Source of the DNA: Symsagittifera roscoffensis
Taxonomy: Eukaryota > Xenacoelomorpha > Acoela > Convolutidae
Reading direction: 5' to 3'
Length of the DNA stretch: 64,000 nucleotides
Assembly (NCBI RefSeq): GCF_963678635.1
Contig: NC_087063.1
Location: forward strand, 49,611,220-49,675,219
The first letter of the stretch is position 1; the number at the start of each line of letters is the position of its first letter. Position numbers and translations under genes: made by a program. A model generated the notes under the pieces. It was not told the DNA's origin. It worked only from the letters and a program-made list of their open reading frames with translations, and did no database searches. Below are positions 1 through 11,480 of the stretch, one piece after another.

Positions 1-1840
1 TAACCAAAAAATGATTTTTTTCTAGCTCTCGCAGCATTTCAAATCGTCGAAATAAAAACATTTTTTGAAGTGATTTCTTTAGATGCTAGGACTAGTTGAA
101 TTGCAACGTTTTTTTTATGGGCTGAACTACGGTTGCAACTGCGACTGTTGGGGTATTGTTATTGCTCAGTTCCTTGATGTTTTTTAAAGATAGTCGAGCA
201 TCAAGTTTTTTTTTCGTAAAGTGCAATGATTGTGCTTAACTTTCATTTAAAAAAACTCTCCATCCTTGATTACTGTTACGAAGCGCTTCTGAAGTTGATC
301 ATTAGAGCAGTTTCAATTTGTAGATGTTTATGTTTGTGTTTAAGTTTAAACTCGCGTCCTGATACCACTATTATTTATTTGTCTGAGGAAAATAGGGTGA
401 AATGGAAGGTCGTTGCAAGACTTGTAGCTCAGAGAGTGGTATAGCATTGGCTAAAGATTAGGGTAGTATGATTTTTTAAACCCACAAACGTGTCTTGTTC
501 CCTTCAGTCAGCACCATGTAGGTTATATCTGTTTTAAACGCCGGAATGAGGGATTATTGTATCTAATCGAAATTCAATCATTTTTAGTTAACTGAATGCT
601 CCAAGTGAAATGAAACTGGCTTTCCCCCTTCTTAAATATAATCAATTGGATTACTAATGTGGCTGTAAAAGGACTTAATTGGAAACAAGTTATCGGTATT
701 TAATATGGAAACAAAGTCAAGTTGTTGAAGGTCAATCAGTATTATAGGTCAAGTTGTTGTGTGCTATCTTGTTGTGGGGTTATCGTGTTATGATGGTTTA
801 AGCATAGGGGTTAAATAATCTTGGATGAAAGAGTGGACACCAAATGCGGTATAATAAGTGTCTCAGTTAGTATTTTCCTGAGCATTTGATAGAATATCAA
901 TTCGAAAAGTGTAAATCAAGGCAATTTCAATTAAATGGCCACAAAATTTAATCTATTATCTAACAACGCAACTCCAAATAGTCAATTAAATCTTTGCCAC
1001 ACTGTTTCAACAATAATTGTGCCTTAAACGAAAAAAGTTTTGATCTCTTTCAATGCCGTGGCTACGCAATGAAAGAAAATTTTATTTAATTGCGCATATT
1101 TTAAAGCATACTAGTCGGAATTGTAATTTTTTCCCTCTTAATTCTTCAGAATGATTGCAAGTGAATCAAGATTAGTCGTGTCCGATCAAAACACAGCTCA
1201 GATTGTTCCAATGTCCTTTAAAAAACCTCTGATCATTTTAGCTTTAACCAAAAATGATGAATTTGGAAAACAAAACAAATTTTTTTCTTTTTCAAAAACT
1301 TTCAGAACACGCTATGTCAAACCCAAGATATATTTTTTGAATCTAGTAACCAATTACCATGAATCAGACACTATATCCTAGTTTAGCTTAGAACTCTCCA
1401 TCTGTTGAAAACTGCGCCGCAGAATTTGGTCATATTGCCTCACTATTTGACTTTCTTACCTATTTCCGTTCTTTTTTTTTCAAATCAAACGTACAGTTAC
1501 CGCCCCTTTTCACTCAACTAAAATTAGTCACTGTAAAACGTTCATACCTAATCAGCCATAAATCATATCTAAACCTTAATTCATACTTGCAAATGTGAAA
1601 ACTAAGTGATTCAGAGAAATAAGAACAAAAGTTGAAATCAGTTTGTTATTACTTATACTAAAAAAATCACCTTTTTTGTCTTTGCAGATTAACAATGCTA
1701 CCAGTACATACCAAGTTTTTATAAAAAATTAAATTCATTGTGTCATTACCTTTTCACGATGGACATAATTTTAGGATGGAGCCATTCCCTATGGTTAAAA
1801 ATAACGCCATAATGCAGTACAGCTCAATCCCGAGAACGAG
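1..1840 (+). repeat. Direct repeat copy A (left flank of tandem array), LTR-like
   Basis: The window opens inside a long repeat that recurs, with scattered substitutions and small indels, at about 7,812-9,902. Shared blocks run colinearly, for example the stretch with 'ctagctctcgcagcatttc' near position 25 and the block starting 'cactgtaaaacgttc' near 1,530. The short frames here (226-444, 1151-1381) are not kept open in copy B and look like chance. Its position as a direct repeat around an internal array, and a ~150-bp module shared with 13,866-14,200 and 32,130-32,440, suggest LTR-derived sequence, but no TG...CA ends or primer site could be fixed. The left end lies outside the window. Confidence 0.6.
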
Positions 1841-1844
1841 AAAA

Positions 1845-1925
1845 GCAAGTCCAGACAGTTCGTTTATTAGTCTCCGGTAAACTGTCAGGAGACATCTTCC
1901 TTAAAAAAAGAGAGTTTTATTCTCT
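1845..1925 (+). repeat. Hairpin-forming head of the array unit
   Basis: The head contains gacagtt...aactgtc (7 bp) and, overlapping it, gtctcc...ggagac (6 bp), so the two stems compete. A further inverted repeat follows at about 1,892-1,927: ccttaaaaaaagaga facing tctcttttttaagg. The overlapping pair recurs at each unit boundary, near 3,600, 5,340 and 6,925; in unit 2 the arms of the third stem have picked up an extra base. Confidence 0.6.
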
Positions 1926-2049
1926 TTTTTAAGGAATCAGAATACCTGTGCAATTCATACACAAGTTATTTCACAAGCAAGCGTCGCCCAAATACTCTGC
2001 GATTTTTTTTTGATTTTTTTTTCATCCTCATTAAATACAATCTTATTTT

Positions 2050-2345
2050 ACGCAAACATCATTGAATAGAATAAAAATTTATCCACAACTGCAAATACAT
2101 TTGACAAACCACAAAAAAACACAATAACAGAGCTACAGCACTTCCACAGTTTTTCAAATCAAAATCAATTACAAATAATTCCACTCACAATTTCTAGAAA
2201 AACTTTTTCATTACAATCACGACTTCATCAAAACAATAAACCACAACCTGTTCCACTCTCTGATATTGCTTACGAACCACACAATTTGAACGAAACACAA
2301 AAAGAAATTTTAGAACAAACACACTCAGAACAAACTAAGATTTAA
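2050..2345 (+). pseudogene. First-unit copy of the array reading frame (broken)
   Basis: This is the same frame as at 3,818-4,102 and 5,559-5,900 but disrupted by small indels (for example an extra A in the run near 2,112). It lies at the equivalent place in unit 1 of the tandem array. No known domain was recognised. Confidence 0.45.
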
Positions 2346-3817
2346 TTTTCGTCACATAACGATAATGGTTTTAGCCCACAATCTTCAATGTTACTGATAT
2401 AAAGATATACTGTTTAAAATTCACACTTTGAAAAATACTTTCAAGCGCAAAAAAAACGTTGATTACTACTTGTTTTCATACAAGCTTTTTAGACGCCTCA
2501 TTTTAAACATTTAAATGCTTTTGTTTTTAAATAATTCCTAAAATCAAAAAAGTGCCAGTTATTTTTGTTGTCTTGCTTTTTGTGACAATTTTTTGGCTTT
2601 CATAAGTTTACTTTGAACACAATAACCACCTAAATATCAATTAAAGTGAGCAATTTTAAATATTGACCTAGAACTAAAAGATACATAAGCCCAAAAAAAA
2701 TCTTATTCAAAAAAGACGGCAACTCGAGTACAAGTAGAAATTGTTTAAAACCATCAAATTAGAACCTATATAACAGTAAAGGAATAAAAATTTGAATATG
2801 AAACACTGATACAAAACTAAAATTGCAATAAAAAACAAAGTATCCAATGAAAAAAAATTGAAACAACGTGAATTATATGAAATTTAAAAATTTAATTTTT
2901 AATCAGACTCATCCAAAACAAATCACTGATCAGCTTTGCAAATTAGCAAAAACACAAAATATTTTTCCTAAAATAGCCACGCTTAATGGAAATAAGATTG
3001 CCCGGCGCTTGTATCCAACCAGGACCCTGAATTAGATAGTCCCAACACAATTGAACCGCTTTTTAACAATATTAATTCAGTGTAAGACTTAATTGCAATT
3101 CAAAGCCATGGCGCCGGTAAGTATCAATGCTCTGGTTGCAAAACGATTTGCAAAAAAAAAACGAAATAACAATCACTCCTGGTAAATGCGTTTCAGAATC
3201 AAACAAAAAGATCTCATCGAGAATCTAGATTTTGACAACAACTTTGAAACTAATTCGATCGGCACCTAATCCGAAAACATTAGAACCGTATCTGGAAAAT
3301 TTTCCTCCCTATTACAGAAATTTTTCCTAAATTTATGTAAAAACTGGATTAAAAACTGAATGTGAATAAAAAGATAACCTAAATCAAGGTTTATTCAAAA
3401 ACCTATCAGTTTAAGTTAAAGTTTAATTAATTTGTTTAATTAATTTTTGGAGCCATCTAAAAATTTTGAATTCTCTTTTTGAATTGTAACCGAACAACGC
3501 AAAATCTAAAGGGTTTGCCAGCACATAGTCTCAAACTAGCGTTCCGCCAACGAGCAATCAATCCGCCACTGAAGTTTTTGAGACAGTATTTCTTAAAAGC
3601 AAGTCCAGACAGTTCGTTTATTAGTCTCCGGTAAACTGTCAGGAGACATCTTCCTAAAAAAAGAGAGATTTATTCTCACTTTTTTAAGGAATCAGAATAC
3701 CTGTGCAATTCATACACAAGTTATTCCACAAGCAAGCGTCGCCCAAATACTCTTTGCGAGATTTTTTTTGATTTTTTTCATCCTCATTAAAAACCATCTT
3801 ATTTTACGCAAACATCA

Positions 3818-4102
3818 TTGAATAGAATAAAAACTTATCCACAACTCCAAACACATTTGACAAACCACAAAAAATACACAATAACAGAGCTACAGCACTT
3901 CCACAGTTTTTCAAATCAAAATCAATTACAAATAATTCCACTCACAATTTCTAGAAAAACTTTTTCATTACAATCACGACTTCATCAAAACAAAAAACCA
4001 CAACCTGTTCCACTCTCTGATATTACTTACGAACCACACAATTTGAACGAAACACAAAAAGAAGTTTTAGAACAAACACACTCAGAACAAACTAAGATTT
4101 AA
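3818..4102 (+). CDS. Hypothetical short frame in array unit 2
   Basis: The frame is 94 codons long and opens at a non-ATG codon (TTG), so independent translation is doubtful. The peptide is rich in Gln, Thr, Ser, His and Lys, low in Gly and acidic residues, and has no signal peptide, membrane segment or recognisable motif. It stops at a TAA 19 codons before the end of the unit-3 version. A decayed relative near 10,520-10,850 runs on into a longer degenerate frame. It may therefore be the N-terminal piece of a retroelement structural protein. That is inference only. Confidence 0.3.
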   Translation: MNRIKTYPQLQTHLTNHKKYTITELQHFHSFSNQNQLQIIPLTISRKTFSLQSRLHQNKKPQPVPLSDITYEPHNLNETQKEVLEQTHSEQTKI

Positions 4103-5558
4103 TTTTCGTCAAATAACGATTATGGTTTTACCCCACAATCTTCAATGTTACTGATATAAAGATATACTGTTTAAAATTCACACTTTGAAAAATACTTTCA
4201 AGCGCAAAAAAAACGTTGATTACTACTTGTTTTCATACAAGCTTTTTAGACGCCTCATTTTAAACATTTAAATGCTTTTGTTTTTAAATAATTCCTAAAA
4301 TCAAAAAAGTGCCAGTTATTTTTGTTGTCTTGCTTTTTGTGACAATTTTTTGGCTTTCATAAGTTTACTTTGAACACAATAACCACCTAAATATCAATTA
4401 AAGTGAGCATTTTTAAATATTGACCTAGAACTAAAAGATACATAAGCCCAAAAAAAATCTTATTCAAAAAAGACGGCAACTCGAGTACAAGTAGAAATTG
4501 TTTAAAACCATCAAATTAGAACCTATATAACAGTTAAGGAATAAAAATTTGAATATGAAACACTGATACAAAACTAAAATTACAATAAAAAACAAAGTAT
4601 CCAATGAAAAAAAATTGAAACAACGTGAATTATATGAAATTTAAAAATTTAATTTTGAATCAGACTCATCCAAAACAAATCACTGATCAGCTTTGCAAAT
4701 TAGGAAAAACACAAAATATATTTCCTAAAATAGCCACGCTTAATGGAAATAAGATTGCCCGACGCTTGTATCCAACCAGGACCCTGAATTAGATAGTCCC
4801 AACACAATTGAACCGCTTTTTAACAATATTCAGTGTAAGACTCAATTGCAATTCACAGCCATGGCGCAGGTAAGTATCAAAGCTCTGGTTGAAAAACGGT
4901 TTGCAAAAAAAAACGAAATAACAATCACTCCTGGTAAATGCGTTTCAGAATCAAACAAAAAGATCTCATCGAGAATCTAGATTTTGACAACAACTTTGAA
5001 ACTAATTCGATCGGCACCTAATCCGAAAACATTAGAACCGTATCTGGAAAATTTTCCTCCCTATTACAGAAATTTTTCCTAAATTTATGTAAAAACTGGA
5101 TTAAAAACTGAATGTGAATAAAAAGATAACCTAAATCAAGGTTTATTCAAAAACCTATCAGTTTAAATTAAAATTTAATTAATTTTTGGAGCCATCTAAA
5201 AATTTTGAATTCTCTTTTTGAATTGTAACCGAACAACGCAAAATCTAAAGGGTTTGCCAGCACATAGTCTCAAACTAGCGTTCCGCCAACGAGCAATCAA
5301 TCCGCCACTGAAGTTTTTGAGACAGTATTTCTTAAAAGCAAGTCCAGACAGTTCGTTTATTAGTCTCCGGTAAACTGTCAGGAGACATCTTCCTAAGAAA
5401 AAGAGAGTTTTATTCTCACTTTTTTAAGGAATCAGAATACCTGTGCAATTCATACACAAGTTATTTCACAAGCAAGCGTCGCCGAAATACTCTTTGCGAG
5501 ATTTTTTTTGATTTTTTTTCATCCTCATTAAAAACCATCTTATTTTACGCAAACATCA

Positions 5559-5900
5559 TTGAATAGAATAAAAACTTATCCACAACTCCAAACACATTTG
5601 ACAAACCACAAAAAATACACAATAACAGAGCTACAGCACTTCCACAGTTTTTCAAATCAAAATCAATTACAAATAATTCCACTCACAATTTCTAGAAAAA
5701 CTTTTTCATTACAATCACGACTTCATCAAAACAATAAACCACAACCTGTTCCACTCTCTGATATTACTTACGAACCACACAATTTGAACGAAACACAAAA
5801 AGAAGTTTTAGAACAAACACACTCAGAACAAACTAAGATAAAATTTTCGTCAATTAACGATTATGGTTTTACCCCACAATCTTCAATGTTACTGATATAA
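5559..5900 (+). CDS. Hypothetical short frame in array unit 3 (longest version)
   Basis: The frame is 113 codons long and nearly identical to the unit-2 frame. The TAA that ends unit 2 is replaced here (near 5,839) by AAA-type codons, extending the frame by 19 residues. No ATG is present at the start. Low-complexity polar composition; no domain recognised. The sequence of the third unit differs from unit 2 by few substitutions, so keeping the frame open is weak evidence for selection. Confidence 0.3.
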   Translation: MNRIKTYPQLQTHLTNHKKYTITELQHFHSFSNQNQLQIIPLTISRKTFSLQSRLHQNNKPQPVPLSDITYEPHNLNETQKEVLEQTHSEQTKIKFSSINDYGFTPQSSMLLI

Positions 5901-6985
5901 AGATATACTGTTTAAAATTCACACTTTGAAAAATACTTTCAAGCGCAAAAAAACGTTGATTACTACTTGTTTTTATACAAGCTTTTTAGACGCCTCATTT
6001 TAAACATTTAAATGCTTTTGTTTTTAAATAATTCCTAAAATCAAAAAAGTGTCAGTTATTTTTGTTGTCTTGCTTTTTGTGACAATTTTTTGGCTTTCAT
6101 AAGTTTACTTTGAACACAATAACCACCTAAATATCAATTAAAGTGAGCATTTTTAAATATTGACCTAGAACTAAAAGATACATAAGCCCAAAAAAATCTT
6201 GTGAATTACAACGTGAATTATATGAAATTTAAAAATTTAATTTTTAATCAGACTCATCTAAAACAAATCACTGATCAGCTTTGCAAATTAGGAAAAACAC
6301 AAAATATATTTACTAAAATAGCCACGCTTAATGGAAATAAGATTGCCCGACGCTTGTATCCAACCAGGACCCTGAATTAGATAGTCCCAACACAATTGAA
6401 CCGCTTTTTAACAATATTCAGTGTAAGACTCAATTGCAATTCACAGCCATGGCGCAGGTAAGTATCAAAGCTCTGGTTGAAAAACGGTTTGCAAAAAAAA
6501 CGAAATAACATTCACTCCTGGTAAATGCGTTTCAGAATCAAACAAAAAGATCTCATCGAGAATCTAGATTTTGACAAAAACTTTGAAACTAATTCGATCG
6601 GCACCTAATCCGAAAACATTAGAACCGTATCTGGAAAATTTTCCTCCCTATTACAGAAATTTTTCCTAAATTTATGTAAAAACTGGATTAAAAACTGAAT
6701 GTGAATAAAAAGATAACCTAAATCAAGGTTTATTCAAAAACCTATCAGTTTAAATTAAAATTTAATTAATTTTTGGAGCCATCTAAAAATTTTGAATTCT
6801 CTTTTTGAATTGTAACCGAACAACGCAAAATCTAAACGGTTTGCCAGCACATAGTCTCAAACTAGCGTCCACCAACGAGCAATCAATCCGCCACTGAAAT
6901 TTTTGAGACAGTATTTCTTAAAAGCAAGTCCAGACAGTTCGTTTATTAGTCTCCGGTAAACTGTCAGGAGACATCTTCCTAAAAA

Positions 6986-7811
6986 AAAAGATAATCGAAA
7001 AATTATATTCAAAATTTTTTTTGAATGAACAAATCAATTTTTCTTATGTCTAAGTTCGCCATGGCCCGAAAAAATTGAAATCAATTTTTTCTTCTTAAAC
7101 ATGCATATTTTTTGCAAATTTTCATTTAGTTTTTTTTGAACAGAAGAGTCTGTTCGTAAATTAGTAATTATTTTTCATACCATAGTTTGCGATGTACTGA
7201 AAAATGACTGAATGCCGTAATTTCAATTATCTACAGGTTTGTTTTTCTAAGAAAGCCGTTTGATGCAGCATCTCTCTGATTCGATAGTGAAAGGGGATCA
7301 TGAATTCTCGACACGCAACGAAAGTTCGTATGTGTTTGTATCCAAAATAAAGGCATAGCTTGTCAATATTTCACGAATTTTTTTAATTTTTTTGGTGCGA
7401 TTGCTTTTTACTGGCGTTTCTTGGATTGTTTTATTGAACGATTTTCTCGGAAGCCAGCGAAAGCACCAATTCAGGTGCTCAAACAAACTTGTGGTTCGTT
7501 TCGTACTATTTTATTTGTCCGAGATTGGCAACATTCCTCAAATAATTTTCTAAAGCATGCATCCTGACTGCTAGGATTCTGGAATTTTTTTTTGAATAAA
7601 TTGAATAGGGGCCTGCTCAAAATCAGCAAAATTTTTTCATGTCTGTCATCATGGGCTAGTAATTTCAGGGCTTTTAAAAAAACGGTGGTAGTTTTTCTCG
7701 CTCTGTTTGTTAGAAACGCATACATGCATGCAGAGATTATTCCCAAAAGCTAAAGTTTAAAGGGTAAAATTGATGGAAAGAGGTTGTGGGAGTGATTTTA
7801 AAAGTTACTTC
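6986..7811. other. Spacer between tandem array and direct repeat B
   Basis: No gene recognised. Two minus-strand frames (7,298-7,486 and 7,471-7,746) overlap each other, lack known motifs and have no second copy in the window, so they are treated as chance frames. Confidence 0.5.
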
Positions 7812-9902
7812 AGCCAAACAAAAATATGATTTTTTCTAGCTCTCGCAGCATTTCAAATCGCCGAAAAAACATTTTTTTGAAGTGCTTTTTTAGATGCTAG
7901 GACTAGTTAAATTGCAACGTTCTCTATAAGGGCTGAACTGCGGTTGCAACTGCGACTGTTGGGGTATTATTATTGCTCAGTTCCTTGATGTTTTTTAAAA
8001 CTAGTCGATCATCAAGCTTTCCTGTAGAAGTGCAATGATTGGGCTTATCTTTCATTTCAAAAAAAAATTCTCCATCCTTGATTGCTATCACTAAGCATTT
8101 CTGAAGTTGATCGTTTATGTTTGTGTTTAAGTTTAAACTCGTGTCGTGATACCACTATTATTTATTTGTCTGAGGAAAATGGGGTGAAATGGAAGTTCGC
8201 TGCAAGCTGTTGTATAGCTCAGAGAGTGTTATAGCCTTGGTTACAGATTAGGGTAGTATGGTTTTTTAAACCCACAAACGTGTTTTGTTCCCTTCAGTCA
8301 ACACTATGTAGGTTTTATCTGTTTCAAACGCGTAAATGAGGGATTATTGTTGTATCTAATGGAAATTCAATCATTTTTAGTTAACTAAATGCATCAAGTG
8401 AAAAGAAACTGGCTTTCCTTCCCTCAAATATAATCAATTGGATTACTAATGTGGCTGTAAAGGACTTAATTGGAAACAAGTTATCGGTATTTAATATGGA
8501 AACAAAGTCAAGTTTTTGAAGGTCAATCAGTATAATAGGTCAAGTTGTTGTGTACTATCTTGTTGTGGGGTTATCGTGTTATGATGGTTTAAGCATAGAG
8601 GTTAAATAATGTTGGATGAAAGAGTGGACACCAAATGCACTACAATAAGTGTCTCAATTAGTATTTTCCTGAGCATTCAATTCGAAAACTGTAAATCAAG
8701 GCAATTTCAATTAAATGGCTACAAAATTTAACCTATTATCTAACAACGCAATTCCAAATAGTCAATAAAATTTTTGCCACACTGTTTGAACAATAATTGT
8801 GCCTTAAACAAAAAAAGTTTTGGTCTGTTTTAATGCCGTGGCTACGCAATGAAAGAAACTTTTATTTAATTGCGCATACTTTAAAGCAGTCTAACGGGAA
8901 TTGTTTTTTTCCCTCTTAATTGTTCAGAATAATTGCAAGTGAAACAAGATTAGTAGTGTCCGATCAAAACACAGCTCAGATTGTTCCAATGTCCTTTAAA
9001 AAACCTCTGATCGTTTTGGCTTTGACCAAAATTGATGAATTTGGAAAACAAACCAAATTTTTTTCTTTTTCAAAAATTTTCAGATAACGCAATGTCAAAC
9101 CCAAGATATACTTTTTGAATCTAGTAACCCATTACCTTGAATCAGATACTATATCCTAGTTTAGCTTAGAACTCTTCATCTGTCGAAAACTGCGCCGCAG
9201 AATTTGGTCATATTGCCTCACTATTTGACTTTCTTACCTATTTCCGTTCTTTTCTTCAAATCAAACGTACAGTTACCGCCCCTTTTAACTCAATTTATCA
9301 TTCCACATAATTTGTTGTAATGATAACTTTGTAGAGTAATTTTATATTAGCTACATAACAAAATTTCATTGCCGTCGAAAGATAATTAAAACGTCGGTGT
9401 AACCGTTTTTGCACACCAAAAAGCAAGCTGAAAAAAAAGTTTTTGAAAATATTTACGTATCACTTTTTTTCACAGAAATAAAACAACCTTAGAGAGGACG
9501 TTCTTTGAAAGGTCACTAACGGTAGTAGATATTGTACCGTTGATCTTTTTTTTTTCCTTTTTGAAATTAATTATTTATACTATAGTTTAAAATAAATCAC
9601 TGTAAAACGTTCGTACCTAATCAATCATAAATCATATCTAAATCTTAATTCATACTTGCAAATGTGAAAACTAAGTAATTCAGAGAAATAAGAACAAAAG
9701 TTGAAATCAGTTTGTTATTACTTATACTAACAAAGTATCACCTTTTTTGTGTTTGCAGATTAACAATGCTACCAGGACATATCAAGTTTTTATAAAAAAA
9801 ATTAAATTCATTTTGTGAGTACCTTTTCACGATGGACATAGTTTTGGATGGAGCCGTTCCCTATGGTTAAGAATAACGCCATAATGCAGTGCAACTTAAT
9901 CC
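7812..9902 (+). repeat. Direct repeat copy B (right flank of tandem array), LTR-like
   Basis: Colinear with 1-1,840 and carrying many substitutions and small indels. It is longer mainly because of a ~290-bp segment at about 9,294-9,585 that is absent from copy A. The similarity ends near 9,902, where copy A passes into the tandem array and copy B into decayed A/C-rich sequence. The arrangement repeat-array-repeat over ~9.9 kb resembles a large LTR element, but no terminal dinucleotides, primer site or target duplication could be confirmed. Confidence 0.6.
9294..9585. mobile_element. ~290-bp insertion present only in direct repeat copy B
   Basis: Copy A reads straight through from '...cactcaac' to 'cactgtaaaacg' (around 1,515-1,540). 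Copy B has about 290 extra bases between the matching blocks. No clear terminal repeats or target duplication are visible, so it may be an insertion in B or a deletion in A. Confidence 0.45.
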
Positions 9903-10375
9903 CAAAAAAAAATATTATTAAGTAACACCATGCCCTACATTAATACCACCACTGAAAAAATTGAAAATTTTGCCCGAAAGCAATCGCGGAAAAGCTAGAA
10001 GCCTGATTATTGACTTATAAGCAAGAGGAACATAATCAAAATTATACATTCAGCATCTCATTCGAACGCAACAATTTCAACAACTTCTCACAAAATGGAT
10101 GCAATTCAACGTCAAACCAAAGATCAAAATTTAGGAAAACTACCTGAAACAGCAGGATTCTCAGACATCTGTACACAAGACTACAGTGGAAATTTTGAAT
10201 AAATCAATGATTTTATATGTGTTAATGAAGAAAATTATAAACCTCAAGGTATTAATCCAAGAATTTTTTTTTGTTTCTGGTAATTAAAAAGTCAGTTTTT
10301 ATAATAAATAGGAGGGTCTTGTCCTATTCTAGAAAGATTCGGCATCCAATATGCAAGGCCTAACTTCTGAGGAAT

Positions 10376-11480
10376 GTTATTCTCACTCTTTTAAGAAATA
10401 TAGAATACCTGTGCAATTCATACACAAGTTAACCGACAAGCAAGCGTCGCCCGAATTCTCTTTGCGATATTTTTTGGATTTTTTTAAGGCTCATTAATCA
10501 CAATCCTACTACATGCAAAAATCATTGAATAGAATAAAAAATTATCAACAAATCCAAGCACATTGACAAGCCACAAAAGAACACACATAAAAGATCTACA
10601 GCACTGGTACACTTCCACAGTTTTTCAAATCAAAATCAATTACAAATAATTTCACTCACAATTTATAGAAAAACTTTTTGATCACAATCACGACTTCATC
10701 AAAACAATAAACCACAACCTGTCCCACACTCTCATATTGCTTACCAACCACACAATTGGAACGAAACACAAAGAAGTTTTAGAAGAAAGACACTTAGAAC
10801 AAAATTAGATTGAATTTTCGTCTCATAACGATAATGGTTTTAGCCCACAATGAGCCGCCAAATTGGATACCTCAACCAATCTTTTTCATACCAGTCGAAT
10901 TCGCAGCGCCAGACCTCAATCATTTCCATCAATGAACTTCTCTCCTCCCCTCTGCAGCATTTCGTTCCGATTTTTCCTATTCCACTTGCACTCTGATGAC
11001 TCAATTCAGACAGCTTTTTTTACACAACATTTTTAAAGAAAATGTCGCAGTAGACACTACCGAATAATTTTTTGACTCCGAATTAAGCCCCACTACTAAC
11101 TTTTCATGATCAACTTTTACCCGTATTATTCCCTCAGACCCTGTAATCACCCTGTCATCCAACTCCAATTCCTCGTATATCGACGCTTTCCCATTACTTT
11201 CATCACTATTTACCAATATTAACGACCCTCAAACCCTATCTGACGACCAACTTGAACACGACTTAAATGATATTATACAACTAAAAACAACAATTTCACA
11301 GTACTTATCAATCACTAACTATACACCAATTGACCCAATCCTCTTCAACTTCAGAAATATCCACTTTATCTATTCGCAACAACCCTACCCGAGCACAACG
11401 TAAGCTCATGAAGAAAAATATCCAAGAAATCCACCTAGAAACTTAGTCAACCCCCACCCTCCGCGTTTAGATTCCTCCGA
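10376..11480 (+). pseudogene. Decayed retroelement-type reading frame, relative of the array ORF
   Basis: About 10,381-10,850 aligns with the head and short frame of the 1.75-kb array unit at clearly lower identity. It then continues, where the array units diverge, into a degenerate frame readable through several stops to about 11,470. That downstream part is rich in Pro, Ser, Thr, Phe and Asn and keeps long stop-free runs, for example around 11,107-11,235. No catalytic motif was recognised. A structural (gag-like) origin is possible but unproved. An opposite-strand frame at 11,001-11,216 is a shadow. Confidence 0.4.

Larger units (their letters stand above)
1841..6985 (+). repeat. Tandem array of ~1.75-kb units (three units plus 66-bp stub)
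   Basis: Units begin at the same motif (aaaagcaagtccagacag) at 1,841, 3,595, 5,334 and 6,920, giving periods of 1,754, 1,739 and 1,586 bp. The third unit is short because about 150 bp after 6,190 is missing. The fourth is a stub ending near 6,985, so the array starts and ends with the same ~66 bp. Units are nearly identical, so the amplification is recent compared with the 10.4-kb relative. The + strand is rich in A and C. Each unit contains a hairpin-prone head and one short open frame without an ATG. This could be a tandemly amplified part of a retroelement or a large satellite. Confidence 0.9.

Noticed and set aside
3558-3569. aatccgccactg in each array unit as a hAT-like terminus
   Set aside because: No matching opposite end or internal family blocks nearby; a 12-bp match alone may be chance.
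7298-7746. Two overlapping minus-strand frames (62 and 91 codons)
   Set aside because: No motif, no second copy, and no splice or promoter context.
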